A stretch of 64,000 bases of DNA from Hyphomonas polymorpha PS728. GTDB taxonomy: Bacteria; Pseudomonadota; Alphaproteobacteria; Caulobacterales; Hyphomonadaceae. Positions 26,706 through 35,640 of this stretch are shown in pieces (the first letter of the stretch is position 1; every line of letters begins with the position of its first letter). The notes beneath the pieces are model-generated. The model did not search any database. It saw only the letters and a program-made list of their open reading frames with translations, and was not told where the DNA came from. The position numbers and the translations under genes were made by a program. The stretch is taken from contig NZ_ARYM01000009.1 in the NCBI RefSeq assembly GCF_000685315.1, positions 1 to 64,000 of the forward strand, read 5' to 3'.

Positions 26706-28186
26706 TTCTTCTTGTTCCCTCCAGGAAGACCGGGGAGGCCACCGGGCAGGCCCGGAAGGCCATTGCCGCTGAGGCCGGGAAGACCGCCGGGGGGCAGCGC
26801 GCCGCCACCCATCTTGGCGAGGTCAGACTGGGAAATCCCTGCCTGCTGCGCCATGCCGAGCAGGTTTTTCATGCCGCCCTTGGTGCGCATCTTCTTCATC
26901 ATGGTAGCCATCTGAAGGTGCATCTTCAGCAGCTTGTTGACATCTGACACCTCGACCCCGGCGCCAGCGGCGATGCGCTTGCGGCGGGACGCATTGAGGA
27001 TGGCCGGCTTGCGGCGCTCCTCGCGCGTCATCGAATAAATGATCGCCTCCTGACGTTTCAGGATACGGTCATCGACATTGGCGCTCGCCATCGCTTCCTT
27101 GGCTTTGCGCACGCCGGGCATCATACCCATGATGCCGCCGAGGCCGCCCATACGCTGCATCTGGCGCAGCTGGTCGGCGAGGTCTTCAAGATCGAACTCG
27201 CCCTTCTTGAGCTTGGCCGCCATACGCTCGGCCTTCTCGGCGTCGTAATGTTCGGCAGCTTTTTCGACGAGGCTGACAATATCGCCCTGGCCGAGGATAC
27301 GGCCCGCAACGCGCTTGGCATCGAAGGCATCGAGCCCATCAAGTTTTTCACCAACGCCGAGGAATTTGATCGGCAGGCCGGTGACTGCGCGCATCGACAG
27401 CGCGGCGCCGCCCCGGCCATCGCCGTCCATCCGTGTCAGGACAAGGCCGGTGAGCGGCAGGCGCTCATGAAAGCGGCGGGCGGTTTCCACCGCGTCCTGG
27501 CCGGTGAGAGCATCGGCCACGAGGAGAACTTCAGACGGGTTGGCAATGGCGGCAATCTCTGCCGCCTCGGCCATCATCTGCTCGTCGATCGAGGTGCGGC
27601 CGGCAGTGTCGAGGATCAGGACATCATAGCCGCCGATCTTGGCCGCCTGCATGGCGCGGCGGGCAATGTCAGCGGGAAGTTGGCCGGCAATGATCGGCAG
27701 AGAGCTGACGGTTTCGCCCGCCTGCTTTGCCAGGATCGCCAGCTGTTCCATGGCCGCCGGGCGGCGCACGTCGAGCGAGGCGAGGAGAACTTTCTTCTTG
27801 CCGCGATCAGCCAGGCGCTTGGCGATCTTGCCGGTGGTGGTGGTTTTACCCGAGCCCTGAAGGCCCGCCATCATCACAACGGCCGGGGGCGTGTCGACGC
27901 GGAGGTGGCTTTCTTCCTCATCGGCGCCGAGCATATCGACCAGCGCGTCATAAACGATCTTGATGACCTGCTGGCCCGGCTTCACCGAGCGGATAACCTC
28001 TTCGCCAACGGCGCGGGTTTTAACCTTTTCAACGAATTCCTTGACGACGGGCAGCGCCACATCGGCCTCAAGCAGGGCAACGCGGATTTCGCGCAGGGCT
28101 TCGCTGACGTCCTTGTCGGACAGCGCGCCACGGCCCGTCAGGCCGTCGAAAATACTGCCAAGGCGTTCGCTTAGAGCGTCGAACAT
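26702..28186 (-). CDS. ffh: Signal recognition particle protein Ffh
   Basis: A 494-residue SRP GTPase that brings signal-anchored nascent chains to the membrane. Domains in order: N-terminal helical bundle (about 1-85), NG GTPase (G1 GLQGSGKTTTTGK, DTAGRTS, LTRMDGDGRGG) to about 295, then the Met-rich M domain (MGGLGGIMGMMPG) to about 435. The tail is an unusual Pro-Gly-Leu repeat (PGLPGG pattern) ending in Lys. The transcript runs on to chorismate mutase and rpsP. Confidence 0.97.
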   Translation of the reverse strand: MFDALSERLGSIFDGLTGRGALSDKDVSEALREIRVALLEADVALPVVKEFVEKVKTRAVGEEVIRSVKPGQQVIKIVYDALVDMLGADEEESHLRVDTPPAVVMMAGLQGSGKTTTTGKIAKRLADRGKKKVLLASLDVRRPAAMEQLAILAKQAGETVSSLPIIAGQLPADIARRAMQAAKIGGYDVLILDTAGRTSIDEQMMAEAAEIAAIANPSEVLLVADALTGQDAVETARRFHERLPLTGLVLTRMDGDGRGGAALSMRAVTGLPIKFLGVGEKLDGLDAFDAKRVAGRILGQGDIVSLVEKAAEHYDAEKAERMAAKLKKGEFDLEDLADQLRQMQRMGGLGGIMGMMPGVRKAKEAMASANVDDRILKRQEAIIYSMTREERRKPAILNASRRKRIAAGAGVEVSDVNKLLKMHLQMATMMKKMRTKGGMKNLLGMAQQAGISQSDLAKMGGGALPPGGLPGLSGNGLPGLPGGLPGLPGGNKKK

Positions 28187-28218
28187 ACCGCGTTACTCCT
28201 CATTCTGCGCGCAATAGA

Positions 28219-28254
28219 CAAAAGCCCCGCTGAGCGAAACTTCGCCGGGCGGGG
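28219..28254 (-). terminator. Intrinsic terminator upstream of ffh
   Basis: On the minus strand CCCCGC ... GCGGGG closes an outer stem around an inner GCGAA / TTCGC pair, followed by CTTTTGTC. It ends the GNAT transcript before ffh. Confidence 0.65.
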
Positions 28255-28361
28255 GGCCCCGCTGGCCTCCCGTTCCGTCTATATAGGAACATGTGCCGGT
28301 CAGGGCGCGCTTATGGACTGCGCGGAATTTGGGGCGCCTAAAGCACGCGGCAATCCACAGG

Positions 28362-28967
28362 TCAAGCTTCGGCAGCCTCCAGGGCCTCCACATGCTGGCG
28401 GAGGCTGGCGATCGTGCGGTCTATTTCCGGGCCAATCAGGGAGAAAGCCGCCACATCGGCCCAGAGGCCGTTGGCGGTGCGCATATAGTGGCGCAGCGTA
28501 CCTTCGCGGGCCGCGCCAAAGCGCTCAACCGCTGCGATGGCCTCCTTATTGGCGACATTCACCAGGAATTCGATGCGCTGGAAGCGGCAATCCTTTGCCC
28601 GCTGCATCAGGGCAAGGGATGTGGCCGCCGAGACGAGGCCGCCACGCATTTGGGGCGGTTGCCAGCGGTATCCGATGCGCAAGCGCCGGTGGAGACGGGC
28701 GATGTTCATATAGGAAACCACACCGGCAAACGCGCCGTCGGTGGTCCGCGTGATGGCGAAGGGCACCATCCGGCCTTCCCGGGCATCCTGCAGGGTCTGG
28801 TCGAAATAGGCGTTGAAACTGGTGCCGGTGTCCATCAGCGGCATCCAGTTCCACATCGCTTCGATGGCGCCGGAGGCCGCAAGGATTTCCCGGTGCGCCT
28901 CGATGACAGGGTCCAGGCGCACGTTTGCCACCACAAGTCCGGGCGCATCGAGCTTCATGACAGGCAT
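28362..28967 (-). CDS. GNAT-family N-acetyltransferase (RimJ/RimL type)
   Basis: A 201-residue acetyltransferase with the GNAT fold: acyl-CoA-binding region around the Arg/Gly-rich turn RRLRIGYRWQPPQMRGGLVSAA and the later VNVANKEAIAAVERFGA, typical of RimL-like enzymes that acetylate protein N-termini or small amines. The start (28967) is uncertain by a few codons, since neither in-frame ATG has a clear ribosome-binding site. It is followed by a terminator before ffh. Substrate unknown. Confidence 0.85.
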   Translation of the reverse strand: MPVMKLDAPGLVVANVRLDPVIEAHREILAASGAIEAMWNWMPLMDTGTSFNAYFDQTLQDAREGRMVPFAITRTTDGAFAGVVSYMNIARLHRRLRIGYRWQPPQMRGGLVSAATSLALMQRAKDCRFQRIEFLVNVANKEAIAAVERFGAAREGTLRHYMRTANGLWADVAAFSLIGPEIDRTIASLRQHVEALEAAEA

Positions 28968-28999
28968 TATGCCACAAGTAGCCCTCACCGGCAAAAGAA

Positions 29000-29035
29000 A
29001 GCCAAAAAGAAACGGGCCGGAATGAACCGGCCCGT
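29000..29035 (-). terminator. Intrinsic terminator after the prolyl oligopeptidase gene
   Basis: On the minus strand ACGGGCCGG and CCGGCCCGT form a perfect 9-bp stem around TTCATT, followed by TTCTTTTT. It ends the peptidase transcript 40 bases after its stop codon. Confidence 0.88.
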
Positions 29036-29074
29036 CCTCACATATCTGCGCGCAGAAGCCTGCGGCCTGCCCGG

Positions 29075-31240
29075 CTATTCCGCCGCTTTCGGGAAAAGCT
29101 GGCGGGAGAGATAGGTGTATTCCAGCGCCGAGCGTTTGGCCCGGGCCGTCTGGTCTGCCGCAGCGGCGTGGCCCCCATCCATGTTTTCGAAATAGAGGAA
29201 AGGCAGGCCCGCCTCTTCGAAACGTTTGGCCATCTTGCGGGCATGGCCCGGATGGACCCGGTCGTCCTTCGTCGAGGTGACGAAGAAGGGCACCGGATAT
29301 GGCTTCGACGCATCGAAATTCTGGTAGGGCGAGATGGTTTCGAGGAAGGCGCGTTCCTCCGGCAAATCCGGCGAACCATATTCATCAACCCAGGAAGCGC
29401 CTGCCAGCAGGAGGTGGTAGCGCAGCATGTCTAGCAGTGGCACCTGCACGACCACGGCATTCCAGAGATCCGGACGCTGATTGAGCATCACGCCCATCAA
29501 GAGGCCGCCATTCGAGCCGCCCATGATGCCGAGATGTTCGGGGCTCGTGATCTTCCGTTCAGTGAGGTCTTCGCCGACGGCGATGAAGTCGTCATAGATG
29601 CGCTGACGGTTCTGTTTGAGGCCCGCCTGGTGCCAGTTGGGGCCGAATTCGCCGCCGCCCCGGATATTGGCGAGGACATACGCCCCGCCCTCTTCCAGCC
29701 AGAGACGGCCGCTGACGGGGCTGTAGCCCGGCGTCATCGACACCTGGAAACCACCATAGCCATAGAGCAGGGTCGGCGTGGTGCCATCAAGCGGCATGTC
29801 TTCACGGTGGACAATGAAATAGGGCACGCGGGTGCCGTCTTTCGAGGTGGCGAAGAACTGCTCCACCTTGAGGCCAGTGGCATCAAACTTGGCGGGGAGG
29901 GATTTGAGCGGCGTGACGGCGCCAGAGGCGACATCATAGTTCAGCAGCGAGCTGGGCGTGAGGAAATCCTCATAGTTGAGGAAGACGGCGGTTTCATCCT
30001 CATCAGCAAACGCGATGCCGACCTGACCTGTGCCGGGGAGTTCCACCGGCGATGTGGTCCATCCGCCAGCCGACGGCTCGATGCGAAGCACCTTGCCTAC
30101 GACATTGTCGCTGATGGAGAGAAGCGCCGCGCCCTTGGCGATGGCCACGCCATTGACCGCCTGGGCTTCCGTCGGGCGGAAGGCAAGCGTGACCGGCGGC
30201 AGGGAGCGGGTTTCGAGGAAAGCGCCAAGTTCGAAAGAAAGAAGGTCACCGGCCTTGAAGGCTTCCTGGCCTTCAGGCGTCCAGTCCTGCTCAATGGTGA
30301 AGAGGAACTGGCCCTTATAGATGCCATTGGGCGTGGCTTTCAGCGGCAGCGGCCAGCGGACACCCTCGGTCTCCCCTTCCGGGAACCAGAAATACTTCTG
30401 GGTAAAGAAGGTTTCTGCCTGCACCGCGCCCTGAAGGACGCGGCCATCTTCCAGCTTCATCGTCATCGGCCAGACGCCGACATCGGTTTCCTTGCCGCGG
30501 AAAAGTTCAACGGCTTCTTCCACCGGCGTGCCGCGCTGCCAGCGCTTGACGATGGAGGGATAGCCCGATTCCGTCAGTGTGCCTTCGCCCCAGTCAGTGG
30601 CGATCAGCAGCGTATCAGGCCCGGCCCAGGCAAGGCCCTGCTTGGCTTCAGCGGTGACGAAGCCGCCCTCGACGAACTGCTTCGTGGCCAGATTGAATTC
30701 GCGATTGATCACCGCGTCCTTGCCGCCATCTGACAGCGAGACCAGGCAGAGCCATTCTCCGCCCGGCGCCGGCCGCAGGCAGTTGGCGCCCTTGTAGACC
30801 CAGTTGGCGCCTTCATCGGCGGACAGCTTGTCGAAATCGACAATCGTTTCCCAGGCGGGGGTTTCGGTGGCGTAGCTGGCCAGAGGCGTGCGGCGCCAGA
30901 GGCCGCGGACGTTCTTTTCGTCCTGCCAGAAATTATAGACGTAACCATCGCGCACGCTGCCATAGGGGATGCGCTCGGACGAGTTGAGGACTTCAAGGGC
31001 CTCCGCCTCAAACCCGGCATAGCGGGGATCGGACTGAAGCTCGGCCAGCGTCCGCTCATTCTGCGCGGTCACCCAGGCAAGCGCCTCTGCGCCCTCCACC
31101 TCCTCCAGCCAGAGATGGGAGGTTTCATCAAAGGGTACAGCGGCGGGGGGAGTATCAGCGGTCAAATTGGTCTCCGATGGGGTGCCCGAAGCACAGGCGG
31201 CAAGAAGCAAGGCGCTCAGCGACACGAAAACGGTGCGCAT
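29075..31240 (-). CDS. Prolyl oligopeptidase family serine peptidase, lipoprotein
   Basis: A 721-residue S9 peptidase with an N-terminal lipobox (LLLAACAS, lipid Cys at about residue 16), so it should be anchored in the periplasm or outer membrane. A seven-blade beta-propeller spans about residues 60-430, then the alpha/beta hydrolase domain: nucleophile Ser in MGGSNGGLLM, Asp in STKDDRVHP, His in MDGGHAAA. It cuts short peptides after proline or similar residues. Its terminator lies just downstream. Confidence 0.93.
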   Translation of the reverse strand: MRTVFVSLSALLLAACASGTPSETNLTADTPPAAVPFDETSHLWLEEVEGAEALAWVTAQNERTLAELQSDPRYAGFEAEALEVLNSSERIPYGSVRDGYVYNFWQDEKNVRGLWRRTPLASYATETPAWETIVDFDKLSADEGANWVYKGANCLRPAPGGEWLCLVSLSDGGKDAVINREFNLATKQFVEGGFVTAEAKQGLAWAGPDTLLIATDWGEGTLTESGYPSIVKRWQRGTPVEEAVELFRGKETDVGVWPMTMKLEDGRVLQGAVQAETFFTQKYFWFPEGETEGVRWPLPLKATPNGIYKGQFLFTIEQDWTPEGQEAFKAGDLLSFELGAFLETRSLPPVTLAFRPTEAQAVNGVAIAKGAALLSISDNVVGKVLRIEPSAGGWTTSPVELPGTGQVGIAFADEDETAVFLNYEDFLTPSSLLNYDVASGAVTPLKSLPAKFDATGLKVEQFFATSKDGTRVPYFIVHREDMPLDGTTPTLLYGYGGFQVSMTPGYSPVSGRLWLEEGGAYVLANIRGGGEFGPNWHQAGLKQNRQRIYDDFIAVGEDLTERKITSPEHLGIMGGSNGGLLMGVMLNQRPDLWNAVVVQVPLLDMLRYHLLLAGASWVDEYGSPDLPEERAFLETISPYQNFDASKPYPVPFFVTSTKDDRVHPGHARKMAKRFEEAGLPFLYFENMDGGHAAAADQTARAKRSALEYTYLSRQLFPKAAE

Positions 31241-31374
31241 GAAATCTCCTATTTCTGAAATCTATGGACCGGCAGCCCAGGCATATGAATGCCCCCGGTC
31301 CCTCTCAAAACATGAGGTTTGATACCGGCGGGGAGAAAGCTGTGCAACCGGCTTCGCAGCCTGGCGAAACCTGC

Positions 31375-31953
31375 TCAAGGCAGACGCTCCAGCACAATGC
31401 TCTCCAGAACGATGGCGCGCGACCCTTCCGGAATTGCCGGGCGGATGGCGATGTAATCGACCCCCTGCTCCCCCTGAAGCGGGGGCACATCATATTCAAA
31501 GCTCACCTCTGTGAAGCCTTCCCCCAGATCCAGCGTCTGCCAGCCGGAATCCCCCGACCGGCCGGCCGAATAATTCATCTCGACCTGGCTGGCGCCCCTG
31601 ACATCTGCGGGGCGGACACGGGCGGTCACGCGAATGCGCCGCCCGGCGAACTGCATCTCGACATCTGCTGCGATCCGGAAATGCGGGTTGAGTTCAGGGG
31701 CGGCAACCAACCCGTCTGCTGTGCCTTCGATATGGAGGAAATAGGTGCCCCGGTCCCGGATCAGCTGGGCGCTGGCATCGGTGCCCTGCACGATCTTGTT
31801 GAGATAGGTGTCGTCAATCACGATGCGCGAATAGTCCACGCCATCCCCTGTTACAGCGCCCGTGGGCAGACGGCCAATGCCCGGCTGGATCGCCAGGAGG
31901 ATCATCAACACGGTCAGCAGGGCCGCGAGGGGAAAGAAAATCTTGTCGCGCAT
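31375..31953 (-). CDS. Membrane-anchored protein of unknown function
   Basis: A 192-residue protein: an uncleaved or cleaved N-terminal membrane segment (residues about 3-22, FFPLAALLTVLMILLAI) followed by a soluble beta-rich domain with repeated I/V-x-V strands (IRVTARVRPADV, SQVEMNYSAG), resembling a jelly-roll binding module. No catalytic motif is seen. GGAG precedes the ATG at 31953. It is divergent from the AGE-type epimerase at 32081. Confidence 0.65.
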   Translation of the reverse strand: MRDKIFFPLAALLTVLMILLAIQPGIGRLPTGAVTGDGVDYSRIVIDDTYLNKIVQGTDASAQLIRDRGTYFLHIEGTADGLVAAPELNPHFRIAADVEMQFAGRRIRVTARVRPADVRGASQVEMNYSAGRSGDSGWQTLDLGEGFTEVSFEYDVPPLQGEQGVDYIAIRPAIPEGSRAIVLESIVLERLP

Positions 31954-32080
31954 CGGCGCTCCTGCATTACGGGCCGAATGCCTGTCAGGCGCTGGCCAAT
32001 CTGTCAGGCTCCTGTTAGCAGGTGGACGCAGATATTGGCGAGCCAATTGCAGCGTTAGTCCGGGGGGAAGGCAACACCTT

Positions 32081-33223
32081 ATGTCGGTATCGGCGCTTCA
32101 GAGGCGGGCCCGTGAGGCCAGAAGCTGGCTGTTTGACAGCTGCTTCCCGCTTTGGGCGGATCATGGCGTGAATGAAGCCGGCCTCTTCCCAGAGGCGCTG
32201 ACGACATCGCTGGATGATGCGACGGTCGATACCACGCGCGTGCGGGTGCAGGCCCGGCAGACCTATGTTTTCGCTGAAGCCTGGCGGATGGGCTGGAAGC
32301 GCGACACGGCCGCCCGGCTGGTGAATGCCGGCGTGGCGACGCTGGCTGGCCCGGCCCTCAACCCGCAGGGGCTGACAGGGCGCGCGTTATCCTACACCAC
32401 CGGCCAGCTGACCGACCCGACCTTTGACCTTTACGATAACGCCTTCACGCTGTTCGCCCTGGCAGAAGCCGCGCGCGGCCCCGGACCTGCAGAACATGCA
32501 CTCACCGCAGCCAACGGCATCCTCGCGAACCTGGACCGGGAAGCGCACGACCGGGTGAATGGCGGATACGCCGAAGCCCTGCCCCCACCTGCCCAGCGCC
32601 AGCAGAACCCGCATATGCACCTGCTGGAAGCGTGCCTGTCGCTGCACACACTCCAGCCAGACGGGGGCCATCTGGCCAGGGCCGATGAGTTGGCCAGCCT
32701 GTTCGAAACGAAATTCACCGCCGGGGACCAGGGGCTGCTGGGCGAGTTCTTCGCGCCGGACTGGTCGCCTCTGCCCGGGGACGCCAGCCGGATTGTGGAG
32801 CCCGGACATCAGTTCGAATGGGTATGGCTGCTGCATGCCTACGCCCGCGCGCGGGGAGAAGCGGTCTCTGCATCTGCTGAGCGCCTTTACGCGTATGCGC
32901 TGACGACACTGGACGTGGAGGGACGGGCGATTCAGACGGCCGCCCGCGGCGGCGCGCCGGTAGACGCATCACGCCGTACCTGGCCGCAGACTGAAGCGCT
33001 CAAAGCCCATCTTGCGATGCTGGAAGCACGCCGGGACGAACGCTACGCCGCGGCCGCCTGCCGCAGCTTTGACATCCTGATGGACGAATATCTCACTGAA
33101 GACGGTGGCTGGATCGACCATTTCGGCGCTGACGGGGCCATCCTTTCTTCCAGCATGCCTGCCTCCACCGGCTATCATGTGGTGCTCGCCTTTGCAGAGC
33201 TGATCCGCGTGATGGGCGCTTGA
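32081..33223 (+). CDS. AGE-family (N-acylglucosamine 2-epimerase/mannose isomerase-like) protein
   Basis: A 380-residue (alpha/alpha)6-barrel enzyme of the AGE/mannose-6-phosphate isomerase-like superfamily: RVRVQARQTYVFAEAWRMGW, DLYDNAFTLFALAEAA, HMHLLEACLSLH, EPGHQFEWVWLLHAYA with the catalytic His pair, and RRTWPQTEALKAHLAM. Members epimerise N-acylglucosamine or isomerise mannose/cellobiose; the substrate is not set by the sequence. It starts at ATG 32081, divergent from the membrane protein gene. Confidence 0.9.
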   Translation: MSVSALQRRAREARSWLFDSCFPLWADHGVNEAGLFPEALTTSLDDATVDTTRVRVQARQTYVFAEAWRMGWKRDTAARLVNAGVATLAGPALNPQGLTGRALSYTTGQLTDPTFDLYDNAFTLFALAEAARGPGPAEHALTAANGILANLDREAHDRVNGGYAEALPPPAQRQQNPHMHLLEACLSLHTLQPDGGHLARADELASLFETKFTAGDQGLLGEFFAPDWSPLPGDASRIVEPGHQFEWVWLLHAYARARGEAVSASAERLYAYALTTLDVEGRAIQTAARGGAPVDASRRTWPQTEALKAHLAMLEARRDERYAAAACRSFDILMDEYLTEDGGWIDHFGADGAILSSSMPASTGYHVVLAFAELIRVMGA

Positions 33224-33301
33224 TATTCGGCCAATTTGCAGGAAAGAGAGCGGCCAAACCCGGCAGCCTTGAGCCAGGCCGCCCAGAAATTGAGGAATGC
33301 C

Positions 33302-34015
33302 ATGACCAAGCTCGTCCTGATCCGGCACGGCCAGTCTGCCTGGAACCTTGAAAACCGCTTCACCGGCTGGTGGGACGCAGACCTGACGGAGAAAGGCGAA
33401 GCCGAAGCCCGCAAGGCCGGGCAGATGCTGGCGGCGCTCGACGCCGATTTCCGCGCCGGCTTTACCAGCGTGCAGACCCGCGCCATCCGCACGCTCTGGC
33501 TCGCCCTGACCGAAATGAAGCGTGTTTGGCTGCCGATCGAGAAGGACTGGCACCTCAATGAGCGCCACTATGGCGGCCTCACCGGGCTCGACAAGGCCGA
33601 GACCGCCGCCAAGCATGGCGAAGAACAGGTTCACGTCTGGCGCCGCAGCTATGACATTCCCCCCCCGCCCCTGGAAGTGGGCAGCACCTACGACCTCACG
33701 CCTGATCCGCGTTACAAAGGCATCGACATTCCGAACACGGAAAGCCTGAAAACGACACTGGAGCGCGTGCTGCCCTATTGGGAACAGCGTATCGCGCCCG
33801 AGCTGATTGCCGGCAAGGACACGCTGATCGCTGCGCATGGCAACTCGCTGCGCGCGCTGGTGAAACACCTGTTCCGGGTGCCGGACGACCAGATCACCGG
33901 CGTTGAGATCCCCACGGGTAACCCGCTGCTGATCGAACTCGACACCAATCTCAAGCCGGTTTCCGTGCGCTATCTCGACGAAAGCCGGGCCCAGCCGCTG
34001 CCACCGCTGCCATGA
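33302..34015 (+). CDS. gpmA: 2,3-Bisphosphoglycerate-dependent phosphoglycerate mutase
   Basis: A 237-residue glycolytic mutase interconverting 2- and 3-phosphoglycerate. The phospho-His motif LIRHGQSAWNLENRFTGW is at the start (His at residue 8), and RHYGGLTGLDK, RRSYDIPPPPL and AAHGNSLRALVKHL complete the pattern. Length is normal. The RibD-like deaminase overlaps its stop codon by ATGA, so the two are co-translated. Confidence 0.97.
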   Translation: MTKLVLIRHGQSAWNLENRFTGWWDADLTEKGEAEARKAGQMLAALDADFRAGFTSVQTRAIRTLWLALTEMKRVWLPIEKDWHLNERHYGGLTGLDKAETAAKHGEEQVHVWRRSYDIPPPPLEVGSTYDLTPDPRYKGIDIPNTESLKTTLERVLPYWEQRIAPELIAGKDTLIAAHGNSLRALVKHLFRVPDDQITGVEIPTGNPLLIELDTNLKPVSVRYLDESRAQPLPPLP

Positions 34016-34461
34016 GCAAACGGCGCGACCGGCGGATGATGGGGCGGGCCTTTCAGCTTGCCCGCCTCAATCAGGGCCTGACCGGAAAGAATCCGTCCGT
34101 GGGCTGCATATTGGTGGATGCTGCCGGGCATATCGTGGGCGCCGGGGTTACCGGCACCGGCGGGCGGCCGCACGCTGAAGAGATCGCGCTAGAGGAAGCC
34201 GCCGGAAAAGCCAAAGGCGGCACAGCGTATGTGACGCTGGAGCCCTGCCGCGAACGCTCCAGCGGGGCAGCCTCCTGCTCGCGCAAGCTGGTGGATGCCG
34301 GGATTGCGCGCGTGGTTGTGGCCATCGAAGACCCCCACCCCACTGCGCGGGACGGGCTGGTGATCCTGCGGGAAGCGGGCGTGCGCGTGGAAACCGGCCT
34401 GGGAAAACACGCCGCAGCGCGGCTTTATCGCTGGTTCTTCGCGGCGTCTCAGGACCACTGA
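34012..34461 (+). CDS. Stand-alone RibD-type deaminase domain protein
   Basis: A 149-residue cytidine-deaminase-fold protein resembling the N-terminal half of RibD: RRMMGRAFQLARLNQG, NPSVGCILVD, the zinc motif HAEEIAL, and EPCRERSSGAASCSRKL with the two zinc cysteines. The reductase half of RibD is absent. It may be a degenerate or specialised deaminase, or use a reductase elsewhere. It is co-translated with gpmA, an unusual neighbour for riboflavin synthesis. Confidence 0.82.
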   Translation: MSKRRDRRMMGRAFQLARLNQGLTGKNPSVGCILVDAAGHIVGAGVTGTGGRPHAEEIALEEAAGKAKGGTAYVTLEPCRERSSGAASCSRKLVDAGIARVVVAIEDPHPTARDGLVILREAGVRVETGLGKHAAARLYRWFFAASQDH

Positions 34462-35517
34462 TCAGCCGGCAAATGGCCCGGCATGGGCGCGGACGCGCTC
34501 ATAGAAGGCGGCCGAGTCGCGCTGGAAGGCGGCCTTGTTGAACTGCGCCTCATAACTGGCGCGCCCGCCTTCGACCAGCTTTGCGGCGAGCGCCTTGTCG
34601 GTGATCACGCGGGAGAGTGCGTTGGCGAGCGCGTCGACATCATTCTTCGGAATGAGAAGACCGTTCACCCCGTCCTTCACATAGGCGGCCGGACCGACCG
34701 CGTCGGCAGCGACGAGCGGACGAGAAGCCGCCCAGGCATCGACCGTCACCGTGCCGAAAGGTTCGTAGCGGGAGGGAAAGGCCACCACATCGCACGCTTC
34801 CAGCAGAGCGCCGCGATCATTCCGCCAGCCGAGAAAACGGACGCGGTCATCGAGGCCAAGGCGTGTGCAATGCGCTTTGAGTTCTGCCTCGAGCGGCCCC
34901 TCCCCCGCAATCCAGACATAAAGGCCGGGCACTTTCGCCGTCGCGTCCAGCAGTGTGTCGAGGCCCTTCTTCTCATGCAGGCGCGCCAGGGCGAGCGCGA
35001 CGGGCGCATCGGCGGGTGTATTGAGGGCGGCGCGATCTGCCGGGGCTGATCCGGTAAAATCAGCATACGTATGAATGATGGCAGAGCGGTCTTCCGGCAC
35101 GCCCTGCTCGCGGATATGGCGCAGAAGATCGATGGTGAGGCCCACATGCCATTCGCAATTGGTGAAGCGGGCGAGCTTGTAATAGCCGCCATACCAGGCA
35201 ACCGACCGGTTGCGGTAAGCCTTGGGCGCAAACTGGCCGGCGCGGCCCATCCAGTATTCGATCACATCCGGCTTGAATGCCTTGATCGCGCGGCCAAGAA
35301 CGCTGCGCGTCGGGAATGGCCACGCATTGTTGAAGCTGGCGGTATCAACCCCGATGCCGGCGTCCTTGAACTTGCCGATGCGGAACTGATTGTCCGGGCG
35401 CGTCACCACATGCTGGGCGTATCCGGCCTCAGCGAGGGCCAGCACCGATTCCAGCATGATGTTCTCTGCGCCGCCTTCAGCCGCGCCCGCCATGACATGC
35501 ATCACCCGCATTTTCAT
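34462..35517 (-). CDS. Family 4 glycosyltransferase
   Basis: A 351-residue GT-B fold glycosyltransferase. The N-terminal half starts VMHVMAGAAEGGAENIM (acceptor loop), and the C-terminal half has the donor-site ARLHEKKGLDTLLDA, AGEGPLEAELKAHC and the FPSRYEPFGTVTVDAWA Glu-x7-Glu-type pattern. It likely transfers a sugar to lipid or polysaccharide intermediates at the cytoplasmic face. It converges on the deaminase gene with a single-base separation. Confidence 0.9.
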   Translation of the reverse strand: MKMRVMHVMAGAAEGGAENIMLESVLALAEAGYAQHVVTRPDNQFRIGKFKDAGIGVDTASFNNAWPFPTRSVLGRAIKAFKPDVIEYWMGRAGQFAPKAYRNRSVAWYGGYYKLARFTNCEWHVGLTIDLLRHIREQGVPEDRSAIIHTYADFTGSAPADRAALNTPADAPVALALARLHEKKGLDTLLDATAKVPGLYVWIAGEGPLEAELKAHCTRLGLDDRVRFLGWRNDRGALLEACDVVAFPSRYEPFGTVTVDAWAASRPLVAADAVGPAAYVKDGVNGLLIPKNDVDALANALSRVITDKALAAKLVEGGRASYEAQFNKAAFQRDSAAFYERVRAHAGPFAG

Positions 35518-35640
35518 CTCCCGGAACCGTATTCCTGTTGCAACAGCGCATACCGGGGAACAGCGTTTGCGGCAAACTATGCTTGGCAGCGGGAAGTGAA
35601 CTGCCTAGAGAGACCCCATGTTTCCCGAGAGATTTTTCTG

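Noticed and set aside
35071-35640. N-terminal extension of the long GST back to 35071
   Set aside because: It runs through the divergent GT4 gene and its promoter; the GST fold starts exactly at the ATG at 35641.
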